This document shows positions 43,619 to 52,093 of a stretch of 64,000 nt of DNA, one piece after another. The notes under the pieces are model-generated. The model was not told the DNA's origin. It worked only from the letters and a program-made list of their open reading frames with translations, and ran no database searches. The translations under genes were made by a program, and so were the position numbers. This stretch comes from Cronobacter dublinensis subsp. dublinensis LMG 23823 (GTDB taxonomy: Bacteria; Pseudomonadota; Gammaproteobacteria; Enterobacterales; Enterobacteriaceae): contig NZ_CP012267.1 of assembly GCF_001277235.1 (NCBI RefSeq), positions 1 through 64,000 on the forward strand, written 5' to 3'. The number at the start of each line of letters is the position of its first letter. The first letter of the stretch is position 1.

Positions 43619-45382
43619 ATGGACGATTTAACCCTGCGTTATTTTGACGCCGAAATGCGCTATCTGCGTGACGCGGCAAAAGAGTTCGCCGAAACCCATC
43701 CCGACCGGGCGGCAATGCTGGATCTCGACAAAGCCGGTACCCCCGATCCTTATGTCGAACGCCTGCTGGAGGGCTTCGCCTTCTCGACAGGTCGCCTGCG
43801 CGAGAAAATCGACGATGACCTGCCGGAGCTGACCGAAAGCCTGGTCAGTATGCTGTGGCCGCACTATCTGCGGACCATCCCTTCGCTGTCCGTGGTGGCG
43901 CTGACGCCGGATCTCGCGGCGATGAAAATGGCGGAAAACATCCCCAAAGGGCTGGAAATCGCCTCCCGCCCGGTAGGACCGACAAATACCGTCTGCCGCT
44001 ATCGCACCACCCGCGACCTGACGCTCAACCCAGTGGCGATATCCGGTGTCGTGATGACCACGGAGCCGGACGGGCGATCGGCGTTGCGGATCCGCTTCGC
44101 CTGCAGCGAACAGGCGAGCTGGCGACAGACCGATCTTCGCCGTCTCCCGCTGTACCTGGGCGAGGACGCCGTTACCGGCAGCGCCCTGCATCTGATGCTG
44201 ACGCGCCGCCAGGCGGCGTTATACCTTCGACTGCCTGAGAAGCCAGAGCGGGTGCGACTCGACGGCTACTTTTCACCCGGCGGATTTGGCGAGGATGACG
44301 CCCTGTGGCCCGCTGGCGACAGCGCGTTCAGCGGCTGGCAACTGCTGCTGGAGTATTTCGCCTTTCGTGAAAAATTTATGTTCGTTCACCTTAACGGCCT
44401 GGAAACCATCAGCCTGCCTGCGGGAATAGCGTTTTTCGATATCGAGGTGGTGTTCAGCCAGACATGGCAGGCGGATCTGCCCGTCACGGACAGCGCGCTG
44501 CGCCTGCACTGCGTGCCCGTTATCAACCTCTTCACCCTGGAAGCGGACCCGTTAACCATTACTGGCCTGGAGAATGAATATCTGTTGCGCCCGAAACGCC
44601 TGCAGGATGGCCATACCGAGATCTATTCGGTGGACGCGGTCACGGGCTCCGGGCGAACCGGCGATGCGCGCTATGTGCCGTTCACCAGCTTTCGCCATCA
44701 GGGAGGCATGATGCGCCGCCATGCGCCGGAGCGTTATTACCACACGCGCGTCAGGCGGGGCGTGACCGGCATGCATGACACCTGGCTTATCCTGGGCGGC
44801 CAGTCGTGGGAGGCGGAGCGGGTGCTGGAAAAAGAAACCGTGTCGCTGCGTATTACCGGCACCAATGGCCAGTTGCCGCGCCGGGCGCTGCAAAGCACGC
44901 TTCTGTACCGCTGCGAACAGGTGACGCAAACGCGGCTGTCGGTGCGTAATCTCTGCAAACCGACGCTGCCTGCCTATCCGCCCACTGAAGACCGGTTTCA
45001 CTGGCGGGTAATAAGCCATCTCGGCACCCGTTTTCTCAATATGATGAGCAGCGCGGATGTCCTGCGCGGCACGCTTGCGCTCTATAACTGGCGGGACGAT
45101 GCGCTCAATAACCGGCGTATCGAAGCGATTCTCGCGGTGCGGCACCACCGCATTCAGCGCTTTGAGGAAGGATTTTTACTGCGTGGGCTGGATATCGAAG
45201 TGACGCTCGACAGCAGCGGTTACACCGGCGAGGGCGATATTCACCTCTTCGGCGAGATGCTCAACCGCTTCTTTGCGCTCTATGCCGATATGAACCAGTT
45301 TAACCAGCTCACCCTGATTGTTCAGCCAGAAGGGAAATGTATCCGGTGGAAAGAGAATCACAGTCCGCGCCTGCCTGGCTGA
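43619..45382 (+). CDS. tssF: T6SS baseplate protein TssF
   Basis: 587 residues, the usual TssF length, with MDDLTLRYFDAEMRYLRDAA, YVERLLEGFAFSTGRLREKI and the C-terminal IEVTLDSSGYTGEGDIHLFG region. TssF and TssG form the baseplate wedge with TssK and TssE. Begins 46 bases after tssM; overlaps tssG by 46 bases. Confidence 0.96.
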   Translation: MDDLTLRYFDAEMRYLRDAAKEFAETHPDRAAMLDLDKAGTPDPYVERLLEGFAFSTGRLREKIDDDLPELTESLVSMLWPHYLRTIPSLSVVALTPDLAAMKMAENIPKGLEIASRPVGPTNTVCRYRTTRDLTLNPVAISGVVMTTEPDGRSALRIRFACSEQASWRQTDLRRLPLYLGEDAVTGSALHLMLTRRQAALYLRLPEKPERVRLDGYFSPGGFGEDDALWPAGDSAFSGWQLLLEYFAFREKFMFVHLNGLETISLPAGIAFFDIEVVFSQTWQADLPVTDSALRLHCVPVINLFTLEADPLTITGLENEYLLRPKRLQDGHTEIYSVDAVTGSGRTGDARYVPFTSFRHQGGMMRRHAPERYYHTRVRRGVTGMHDTWLILGGQSWEAERVLEKETVSLRITGTNGQLPRRALQSTLLYRCEQVTQTRLSVRNLCKPTLPAYPPTEDRFHWRVISHLGTRFLNMMSSADVLRGTLALYNWRDDALNNRRIEAILAVRHHRIQRFEEGFLLRGLDIEVTLDSSGYTGEGDIHLFGEMLNRFFALYADMNQFNQLTLIVQPEGKCIRWKENHSPRLPG

Positions 45383-46434
45383 CGGAGCAACTGCGGCATC
45401 AGCTGCCGTATATGAATTTTTATCGGTTCTGCCAGTGGCTTGAGCGCCATCACCCTGATGCGGGCGTACCTGGCAGCGGCTGGCAGGTGCGCCATGAGCC
45501 CGTGCGTTTTCGTCCGCATCCAGGCATGGGCTTTCCGACCAGCGAAATTCGCGGTGTTGAAACGCCAGAGCATCCGCATCTGCCGCCGACGATCCGGGTC
45601 AACTTTATGGGACTCTACGGCGTGGAGTCGCCATTGCCGACGCCCTATATCAACGATATCGCGCAGCGCCGGGAAGGCTATGAAGCCACGCGGGATTTTC
45701 TCGATATCTTTAACCACCGGCTGATCACCCAGTATTACCGGATCTGGCGAAAATATTCTTACCCCGCCACCTTTCAGGCGGGTGGGACGGATAAGACCTC
45801 GCAATATCTGCTCGGGCTGGTGGGGCTCGGTATTAAAGGATGCGCGACCACGGTCGGTACGCCGCTGTCACGGTGCCTGGCGCTCCTGCCCGTGATGATG
45901 CTGCCGGGCCGCACGGCAGAAGGAATGACAGCGCTGGTCAGACTCCTTGCGCCGCATACGCGGGCGGAGATTTTTCATCATGACCGCTGTCGTATTCCGC
46001 TGCGGGAGCCTGTCAGGATGAGCCTGCGCCAGCCTGTCAGCCTGAAGCACCGGCCAGTGATGGGGAGCTGTGCCACCGATGTTAACGGTCAGGTTTTGCT
46101 GCGTCTCACCACGGCGTCGGTGGAGGAAGTGAAAGGCTGGCTGCCGAATGGGGAGTTGTATCGCGATCTGCTGGCGTTGCTGCACATTTATCCCGGCTCT
46201 CATCTGGATGTGCGGTTACAACTGCGCGTGGCCCGACATCTCTTACCGGACGCCCGACTTTGCTGCCGGGAGGAGGGCGCGGCGCAAATTGGCCGCACCG
46301 CGGTGCTGAAGCCGCTGAGCAATAGCGCGCAGCGCAGTGACTCGATGATAACGATTCACCTGGGGCGCTGGGCGCGGGTTCGTGAAAATATTCCCCGAAG
46401 GGAGGTCGATGAAGATGGCGATTACCGCTGGTAA
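45337..46434 (+). CDS. tssG: T6SS baseplate protein TssG
   Basis: 365 residues with the TssG start region (NFYRFCQWLERHHPDAGVPG), FRPHPGMGFPTSEI and the middle NFMGLYGVESPLPTPY. Normal length. The ATG follows AGGGAA and overlaps tssF by 46 bases; the 3' end overlaps tssJ by 26 bases. Confidence 0.95.
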   Translation: MYPVERESQSAPAWLTEQLRHQLPYMNFYRFCQWLERHHPDAGVPGSGWQVRHEPVRFRPHPGMGFPTSEIRGVETPEHPHLPPTIRVNFMGLYGVESPLPTPYINDIAQRREGYEATRDFLDIFNHRLITQYYRIWRKYSYPATFQAGGTDKTSQYLLGLVGLGIKGCATTVGTPLSRCLALLPVMMLPGRTAEGMTALVRLLAPHTRAEIFHHDRCRIPLREPVRMSLRQPVSLKHRPVMGSCATDVNGQVLLRLTTASVEEVKGWLPNGELYRDLLALLHIYPGSHLDVRLQLRVARHLLPDARLCCREEGAAQIGRTAVLKPLSNSAQRSDSMITIHLGRWARVRENIPRREVDEDGDYRW

Positions 46435-46942
46435 ATTCTCTGCCGTGCTGCTGATAGCCGCGGCGTCAACGGGCTGCGGACTGACGCAAAAGGTGACGGA
46501 TGGCGCAGCCTCCGTGACGCAGTCGCTTTTTTATAAGCAGGTGAAAACCCTGCATATGGATCTCCGGGCGCGGGAAGGCGTCAACAACAACGCCAGCGGG
46601 GCGTCGCTCGCGACGGTAGTGCGTATTTATCAGCTGAAAGATCGTAAGGCGTTCGACAGCACTGATTACCCGTCGCTGTTTGCCGATGACAGCCAGGCGC
46701 TCAACGCGGATCTTGTCGGTGAAAAAGATGTCCGGCTGCGTCCGGGCGAGGCGCTTACGCTTGATATTCCCCTGGAGGAGGCCGCGCGCTATGTGGCGGT
46801 CGCGGCCATGTTTATGGCGCCTGATGAGGCCCGGGATACGTGGCGTGTGGTGCTCGCGCGCGATGAGCTGGATCCTGACGCGCCCAGGGTCATCGAAGCC
46901 AGCAACAACCGCCTTACGCTCGCGCCGCCCGGTGACAAATAA
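46409..46942 (+). CDS. tssJ: T6SS outer-membrane lipoprotein TssJ
   Basis: 177 residues. Signal peptide with lipobox STGC (Cys24); mature beta-sandwich of the TssJ family (VVRIYQLKDRKAFDSTDY, LRPGEALTLDIPLEEAARYVAVAAMF). It anchors the periplasmic part of TssM to the outer membrane. ATG at 46409 is favoured for GGGAGG. Last gene of the cluster, followed by a terminator. Confidence 0.93.
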   Translation: MKMAITAGKFSAVLLIAAASTGCGLTQKVTDGAASVTQSLFYKQVKTLHMDLRAREGVNNNASGASLATVVRIYQLKDRKAFDSTDYPSLFADDSQALNADLVGEKDVRLRPGEALTLDIPLEEAARYVAVAAMFMAPDEARDTWRVVLARDELDPDAPRVIEASNNRLTLAPPGDK

Positions 46943-46964
46943 CGGATTAACGCCAGTGCGCCGT

Positions 46965-46994
46965 AAGGGCCATCCGTACCGGAGGCCCTTTTTT
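46965..46994 (+). terminator. Intrinsic terminator ending the T6SS cluster
   Basis: AAGGGCC, one bulged A, TCCG, loop TAC, CGGA, GGCCCTT, then a T-run to 46994. Lies after tssJ and touches the stop codon of the converging dsbG gene. Confidence 0.88.
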
Positions 46995-47748
46995 ATTCGC
47001 AGGCCGCAAGCCGTGCCATCTGTTCGGCGTTCGGCAGCCCGACAATCTGCTGCAACGCCTTATCTTTATTCAGATAGTAAATGGCGGGCGTGCCGTTAGC
47101 GCCCAACTGGTCCATCAGTGACTGGTTGTGCTGGATCTGTTTGAAGGCCGCCTGCGAGGTTTTCTCCGGCAGCGTCGGTTTGTTTTTTCCGTTTGAGGCT
47201 TGCAGCGCTTGCCAGGCACTCGCCGGATTGTCCGATGCCAGCACGGCAGCGGCGTAACGCCCGCTGTCCGGGCGCAGCACGCCGACCAGCAAGGTTTTCA
47301 GGCTGATGCGCTTTTCTTTCAGCAAAGGCTGCGCCTGCTGCCAGAATGTATGGCAATAAGGGCAGAATGGATCGGCGAATACCACCACCGGGCAGTCCGC
47401 CTGGTCGCTGCCCTCGTTAATCCCTGCCGCCTTTGTCAGCGTGTGCCACATCTCACGGCCCGCCGGGATATAAATCTCATCGTTAATGATTTTCTCGCTG
47501 AGATTGTTGCCTTTCTCATCGTACATATAGCCTGAGATGGCATGTTTTTTATCCGGCGTCAGGTAGATAGTCACGCCGGTGTCCTGATATTTACCGAGCC
47601 AGCCCTCAACGCCGCCGGGCGCGGTAAAGGGCTTAATAATGGTGATACCCTGTTTTTCCAGCGCTTTTACCGGCGCTGGCAGGTCATGGTTTTGCGCCTG
47701 CACGCTTAAGCTTGCGAACAGCGCGCAGGCCATCAGCCTTTTTTTCAT
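46993..47748 (-). CDS. dsbG: Periplasmic thiol:disulfide isomerase/chaperone DsbG
   Basis: 251 residues. Signal peptide (about 1-18, SVQA cleavage), an N-terminal dimerisation domain and a thioredoxin fold with active site CPYC (C129-C132) in FADPFCPYCHTF. The CPYC sequence and length point to DsbG rather than DsbC (CGYC). It keeps single cysteines reduced in the periplasm using DsbD. ATG at 47748 with AAGGA upstream. Confidence 0.92.
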   Translation of the reverse strand: MKKRLMACALFASLSVQAQNHDLPAPVKALEKQGITIIKPFTAPGGVEGWLGKYQDTGVTIYLTPDKKHAISGYMYDEKGNNLSEKIINDEIYIPAGREMWHTLTKAAGINEGSDQADCPVVVFADPFCPYCHTFWQQAQPLLKEKRISLKTLLVGVLRPDSGRYAAAVLASDNPASAWQALQASNGKNKPTLPEKTSQAAFKQIQHNQSLMDQLGANGTPAIYYLNKDKALQQIVGLPNAEQMARLAACE

Positions 47749-47791
47749 GATCAATCCTTATTCCTCGCTCAACGGCGGCCGCGTCGTCAGG

Positions 47792-48052
47792 CTAACCGCG
47801 ATCGTCTTTCGGGCCTAAAAAGTAGAACGCGAAGGGAAGAGAGATAATAAACGAGAAGGGACAGCTGTAGATAAGTACCCACGCGCCCTGCATGATGAAC
47901 ATCGAATGGCTCCATTTTCCCATCGGCAGGTTGTATTGCTCCTCGACGCCCTCAAACGTCACGCGGGAGACCACCGTCAGCACGGTGATAAAAATAATCG
48001 CTAATGCCGTCAGGAATTTTTTTCCTTCCGGGGTACGCAGTTTTTCCAGCAT
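47792..48052 (-). CDS. Small two-TM inner-membrane protein (DUF2534-like)
   Basis: 86 residues: MLEKLRTPEGKKF start, helix 1 (about 13-30), a short loop, helix 2 (about 53-76) and a charged end GPKDDRG. From memory this resembles the DUF2534 family, which has no known function. ATG at 48052 has GGAG upstream; longer starts have none. Confidence 0.65.
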   Translation of the reverse strand: MLEKLRTPEGKKFLTALAIIFITVLTVVSRVTFEGVEEQYNLPMGKWSHSMFIMQGAWVLIYSCPFSFIISLPFAFYFLGPKDDRG

Positions 48053-48729
48053 GTCACACTCCAGATAATGCTTTGTGCCGCAGGCGATGACGCCGGTTTC
48101 AGGCTCGCCAACGGCTGTCGTAATGCCATAAAAGTGGCGCAAGTGTATCGTATTTGAGTGGCGAATGTTATGAACGGCGCGCGAGTGCGGGCGTGAAGGC
48201 AGGTGTTTTCCTGTCAAAGCTCAATAACTGATTGATTAAATCATTTAATGTCATTCTGTTTCCCTCATACCGCATATCCGCCGTAGCCATCAGGATGCAA
48301 TATTTTACAGAACTCGCTTCCCGGCATGTCTGTCGCCACTGATAATATTCACATTGTTTCCTTTCGCTCATACGTGCTGTACAGGGGGTACAGCACATTC
48401 GCTGGATGCGAGATGATATTACCGCGGCTGTCTACCCCTATAGCAGTGGTTTTACGAGCCTGAGCATATTTATTAATCGTTAAGTAAGCCATGTAGCCAG
48501 CAAAATGAGCAGCAGGGTAAAATATGACCACATCATCAGCCTTTTCACGCGCTTGATCATGGTGCGCGTAATCTATCTTATGTTAAATAACGGATGCGCA
48601 CGGACACTACGTTCCCCCGAACCCTCGCCTTTCGGGGTTTTTACCCTTCTGCCGTCTGTGAAGAATGGTACTATCCTTTTCACAAAACCCCTGTAGCCGC
48701 TGGCTCAAACACCACTTCAGGAACGCCTT
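48053..48729. other. Intergenic region with short frames, stem-loop and terminator
   Basis: About 680 bases. On the minus strand two short overlapping frames occur: 48349-48492 (47 codons) and 48168-48375 (68 codons), neither recognised nor with a clear ribosome site. A perfect stem GTGCTGTAC / GTACAGCAC (48374-48382 / 48388-48396) sits at their junction. On the plus strand a promoter-like and terminator pair (next entry) precedes ymjA. Confidence 0.5.
48590..48642 (+). ncRNA. Candidate short RNA or attenuator upstream of ymjA
   Basis: An intrinsic terminator (CCCCGAA 48615-48621, loop, TTCGGGG 48631-48637, five T) has no annotated gene before it on this strand. About 26 bases upstream is a plausible promoter (TTGATC, 17-20-base spacer, TATGTT). 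A transcript of about 55 bases would result. It could be a small RNA or a leader attenuator for ymjA, which begins 88 bases later. Confidence 0.4.
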
Positions 48730-48975
48730 ATGAGCAAAGAGATCCCGATTAAGTTTTATGACATCGCCGATGAGTACGCGACGGAAGCGGAAAAGCCCGT
48801 GGATGACGCCGAGCGCGACCGCCTGGCGCATTACTTTGAGTTGCTCATCACCCGCCTGATGAATAACGAAGAGATCAGCGAAGACGCGCAGCAGGAGATG
48901 GCCCGCGAAGCGGGTATCGATGCAACGCGCATCGATGAGATTGCGAATTTCCTGAATCAGTGGGGCAACGAGTAA
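48730..48975 (+). CDS. ymjA: YmjA (DUF2543 family)
   Basis: 81 residues, acidic and soluble, closely matching the E. coli YmjA pattern as I recall it: KFYDIADEYATE near the start, LAHYFELLITRLMNNEEIS in the middle and EIANFLNQWGNE at the end. Function unknown. Probably a single-gene unit ended by a bidirectional terminator. Confidence 0.88.
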   Translation: MSKEIPIKFYDIADEYATEAEKPVDDAERDRLAHYFELLITRLMNNEEISEDAQQEMAREAGIDATRIDEIANFLNQWGNE

Positions 48976-49009
48976 CGCCCGGCGCGCCACTCAGCGCAGC
49001 GAAAACAAA

Positions 49010-49033
49010 ACGGCCCCATTACGGGGCCGTTTT
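49010..49033. terminator. Bidirectional terminator between ymjA and the ABC operon
   Basis: ACGGCCCC (49010-49017), loop ATTAC, GGGGCCGT (49023-49030) followed by TTTT on plus and preceded by AAAACAAAA, giving a T-run on minus. Serves both converging units. Confidence 0.88.
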
Positions 49034-49049
49034 ACGTTACCGGTGCTTA

Positions 49050-49808
49050 TTACAGAAAGTGGATGTGCTTTTTGCCGTGATGCGGTGAGATCTCGATGCG
49101 CGCATCGACCTTAAACACCTCGCGCAGCATCGCTTCCGTCAGCACCTCGTCCGGCGTGCCGCTCGCCACCACCTGTCCGTGCTGCATGACGATAAGCGCG
49201 TCGCAGAACATCGCGGCGTGGTTGAGATCGTGCAGCGCCACAATGCTGGTGACGGGAAGTTCGCTGATGAGTCGCATCAGATGCATCTGATGATGGATAT
49301 CGAGATGATTGGTCGGCTCATCAAGCAAAATCTCGCCGGGCGACTGCGCCAGCGCGCGGGCAATATGCACCCGCTGGCGCTCGCCGCCGGAAAGGTGCTG
49401 CCACCCTTCATCGCTGCGCGTGAGCATGTCCACGCGCGTCAGCGCCTGGCGCACAATCTCGTCATCCTGGTGCGTCCAGGGCGAGAGCGGCGAATGGTGC
49501 GGAATGCGCCCAAGCTTCACCACGTCGCGCACAAGAATATTCGCATCGGTCATCGCGTGCTGTTCAACGAACGCCACGCGCTGCGCCAGCTTTTTGCGGG
49601 AAAGCGTCGCGATATCCGCGTCGTCAAGCAGCACTCGCCCGGCGTCCGGGCGGCGCAGTCCCGCGAGAATACGCAGCAGTGACGATTTCCCGGAGCCATT
49701 CGGGCCGAGCAGCCCGAGCGTCTGCCCGGTCGGCACGCTCAGCGACACCTCGTTGACGATGCGCTTTTTCCCTGCCGACCAGCTGATGTTTTCCGCGCGG
49801 ATGCTCAT
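49050..49808 (-). CDS. FecE/FhuC-type ABC importer ATPase
   Basis: 252 residues with Walker A GPNGSGKS (35-42), signature LSGGERQRV and Walker B EILLDEPTNHLD. The family imports iron-siderophore, haem or cobalamin with a FecCD permease. Overlaps the permease gene by four bases. Third gene of the operon. Confidence 0.92.
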   Translation of the reverse strand: MSIRAENISWSAGKKRIVNEVSLSVPTGQTLGLLGPNGSGKSSLLRILAGLRRPDAGRVLLDDADIATLSRKKLAQRVAFVEQHAMTDANILVRDVVKLGRIPHHSPLSPWTHQDDEIVRQALTRVDMLTRSDEGWQHLSGGERQRVHIARALAQSPGEILLDEPTNHLDIHHQMHLMRLISELPVTSIVALHDLNHAAMFCDALIVMQHGQVVASGTPDEVLTEAMLREVFKVDARIEISPHHGKKHIHFL

Positions 49809-50845
49809 GAAAATCTCCTTGAGCGATACAGAATAACCGCAAAGAACGGCACGCCGACCAGCGCGGTCACCACGCCTACCGGCAGGCTCTGCGGGGCGAT
49901 AAGCGTGCGCGAGGCGATATCCGCCAGCACCATCAGAATCGCGCCCATCATCGCGCAGGCGACCAGCAGGCGGCGATGCAGCGGCCCGAAGAAATAGCGC
50001 ATCACGTGCGGCACGACCAGCCCGACAAAGCCAATCGAGCCTGCCATGCTGACGATAGCGGCGGTCATCAGCGCCGTGACCCCGAAGAGGATCAGCCGCA
50101 CGTAACCTACCGGAATGCCGAGCGAGGCGGCGGCATCATCGCCAAAGGTAAAGGCGTCCAGCGCTTTGGCGTGATACAGGCAGACCACCAGCCCCACCGC
50201 CACCACGGCGAGCACCAGCTGAAACTCCGGCCAGCGCACGCCGCTGAAGCTGCCAAGCAGCCAGAACATCACGTCACGCGCCTGCTGGGCGCTGGCGGCG
50301 GTGCTGATGGTATAGGCCGTAATGGCGTTAAAGAGCTGCGAGGCGGCGACGCCCGCCAGAATGGTGCGTTCGTTGCCGCCGCGCGCGCCGTTGGTCAGCA
50401 GCGCGACAAAGGCAAAGGCGGCGAACGCGCCGGTAAACGCGCCAGCCGAAAGCGACACCGCCCCGCTGCCTATCCCGAGCACCACCACCGCTACCGCGCC
50501 AGTGGACGCCCCGGCGGAGACGCCAAGCACGTAAGGCTCCGCCAGCGCGTTTTTCAGCAGGCTCTGCAACACCGCGCCGCAGATGGCGAGGCCCGCGCCG
50601 CTACAGGCGGCCACCAGCGCCCGGCTGAGGCGAAAATCCCAGATGACGGTTTCATGGATGCGATTAAGCGGATACGCCGTCAGGCCCAGTTTGTTGGTGA
50701 CCGCCGCAAAGGTTGTTTGCAGCGGAATAGAAAGCTCGCCAATCCCTACGCTCAGCGCAATCACCAGCGCCAGCAAAACGACGGAGAGCCCCAGTAATAT
50801 CAACGCGGGCACACGGTTGACCACCGTTAAAGACGACCCTGCCAT
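49805..50845 (-). CDS. FecCD-family ABC importer permease
   Basis: 346 residues, about ten membrane helices, with FecCD motifs AGAGLAICGAVLQ-like (here GAGLAICGAVLQSLLKNALA) and VGFVGLVVPHVMRYFFG. Works as a homodimer with the ATPase downstream. Abuts the binding-protein gene at one base. Confidence 0.92.
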   Translation of the reverse strand: MAGSSLTVVNRVPALILLGLSVVLLALVIALSVGIGELSIPLQTTFAAVTNKLGLTAYPLNRIHETVIWDFRLSRALVAACSGAGLAICGAVLQSLLKNALAEPYVLGVSAGASTGAVAVVVLGIGSGAVSLSAGAFTGAFAAFAFVALLTNGARGGNERTILAGVAASQLFNAITAYTISTAASAQQARDVMFWLLGSFSGVRWPEFQLVLAVVAVGLVVCLYHAKALDAFTFGDDAAASLGIPVGYVRLILFGVTALMTAAIVSMAGSIGFVGLVVPHVMRYFFGPLHRRLLVACAMMGAILMVLADIASRTLIAPQSLPVGVVTALVGVPFFAVILYRSRRFS

Positions 50846-51852
50846 CAGTTGAGCCCGAGCTTCTCAAGCTGCGCGGCCACCTGCTCGGCCCCGTACAGCG
50901 TGCGAATGGTCGGGTTCATCGCCTGGCCGTCCATCACCACGATATGGCCTTTTTTCACGGCGTCGAGCTGGCTGACCGCCGGATCGCTTTTCAGGAATTT
51001 GATTTTCTCTTCGGCGTTATCCAGCGCCCAGCGGTTGCGGTCGAGGCTGGAGACCACGATCACATCCGGGTTGGCGGCGATAATGCTCTCCCAGCTTAAG
51101 GTCGGCCATTCGCTTTCCGAGGTGACGGCGTTATGCCCGCCCAGCAGATGGGCGATATAACCCGACGCGCCGTTCTTACCCCCGACATAGGCGTCAGCGG
51201 ACGGCGATGCGCTGGAGAACCAGAAAAGATAAGAGAGGTTTTTATGACCTTTGCCGAATTTTTCTTTAAGAGCAGCTTCACGCGCTTTAAAGGTGTTGGT
51301 CAGCGCCTCGCCGCGCGCCTCGACGTTGAAAATGGTCGCCAGGTCGTTAATTTCTTTATAGAGCTGCGTCATGTCCCACAGCTGTTTGCGGCTGCCGTAG
51401 ATATCGCCGGTGTTTTTGGTGGTGGTGCAGACGCCGGGCGACAGATAAGTGTTCACGCCGACCGCCGTGAAATCTTCACGTTTGGCGACTTTACTGTCCG
51501 GGCCGAGCAGCAGCGGGAGTTGGGCTGCGACGAAATCCGGGTTTTGCGCGAGGATCGACTCAAGCGTCGGGATCTCAACCGTCAGCAGTTTCACTTTCTC
51601 GTTCTGTTTCGCAAGCTGCGGCAGCACTTTGGTCGGCCAGAAGGCGCTGGCGGTCATTTTATCTTCGAGGCCCAGCAGCAGCATGATTTCAGCGGTGTTC
51701 TGCCCGAGCGCCACCACGCGCTCCGGCGCTTTGGTAAAGGTCACTTTCATGCCACAGTTGTCCATCGTCAGCGGATACTGCGTGGCCATCGCGGGCAGCG
51801 AGGCGGCGCAGAATAAGCCAAGCGCCAGGGCTTTTTTCACTAAAACATTCAT
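50845..51852 (-). CDS. Periplasmic iron-complex-type binding protein
   Basis: 335 residues of cluster-III binding proteins. Signal peptide 1-21 (SLPAMA), then VVALGQNTAEIMLLLG and the second-lobe SWESIIAANPDVIVVSS. ATG at 51852 is chosen for AAGG nine bases upstream. Two cysteines are in the mature chain (DNCGMKV and PGVCTTT). The Fur-like box before it suggests iron or another Fur-controlled metal complex; the exact ligand is unknown. Confidence 0.9.
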   Translation of the reverse strand: MNVLVKKALALGLFCAASLPAMATQYPLTMDNCGMKVTFTKAPERVVALGQNTAEIMLLLGLEDKMTASAFWPTKVLPQLAKQNEKVKLLTVEIPTLESILAQNPDFVAAQLPLLLGPDSKVAKREDFTAVGVNTYLSPGVCTTTKNTGDIYGSRKQLWDMTQLYKEINDLATIFNVEARGEALTNTFKAREAALKEKFGKGHKNLSYLFWFSSASPSADAYVGGKNGASGYIAHLLGGHNAVTSESEWPTLSWESIIAANPDVIVVSSLDRNRWALDNAEEKIKFLKSDPAVSQLDAVKKGHIVVMDGQAMNPTIRTLYGAEQVAAQLEKLGLN

Positions 51853-51935
51853 CAACATCAACCTTAAAAAGTCGCTTTACCGCCGCGTAACGGCCTGAAA
51901 TCGTCACGGTGGGCATAAATTAGAATTTGTATTAT

Positions 51936-51954
51936 GTAAATGAAAATCATTCTT
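51936..51954. promoter_or_regulatory. Fur-like box between divergent ABC and MFS genes
   Basis: A 19-base site with AATGAAAATCATT at its centre matches the Fur consensus at 14 of 19 positions by hand. It lies about 85 bases before the binding-protein ATG and could control both the ABC operon and the divergent MFS gene. Confidence 0.7.
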
Positions 51955-52093
51955 AGGCCGAGGTCTTATACCGACGCGTCCGGGGGTTGTCAATATCGGG
52001 TTTCTCCGCCCTTTTCTGCGCCTGACGTTGCCAAAGACCACGCAAATATGTTTTATGAGAGCCCTCACTTTTCTGAACAGTTATGCGGTTTTC

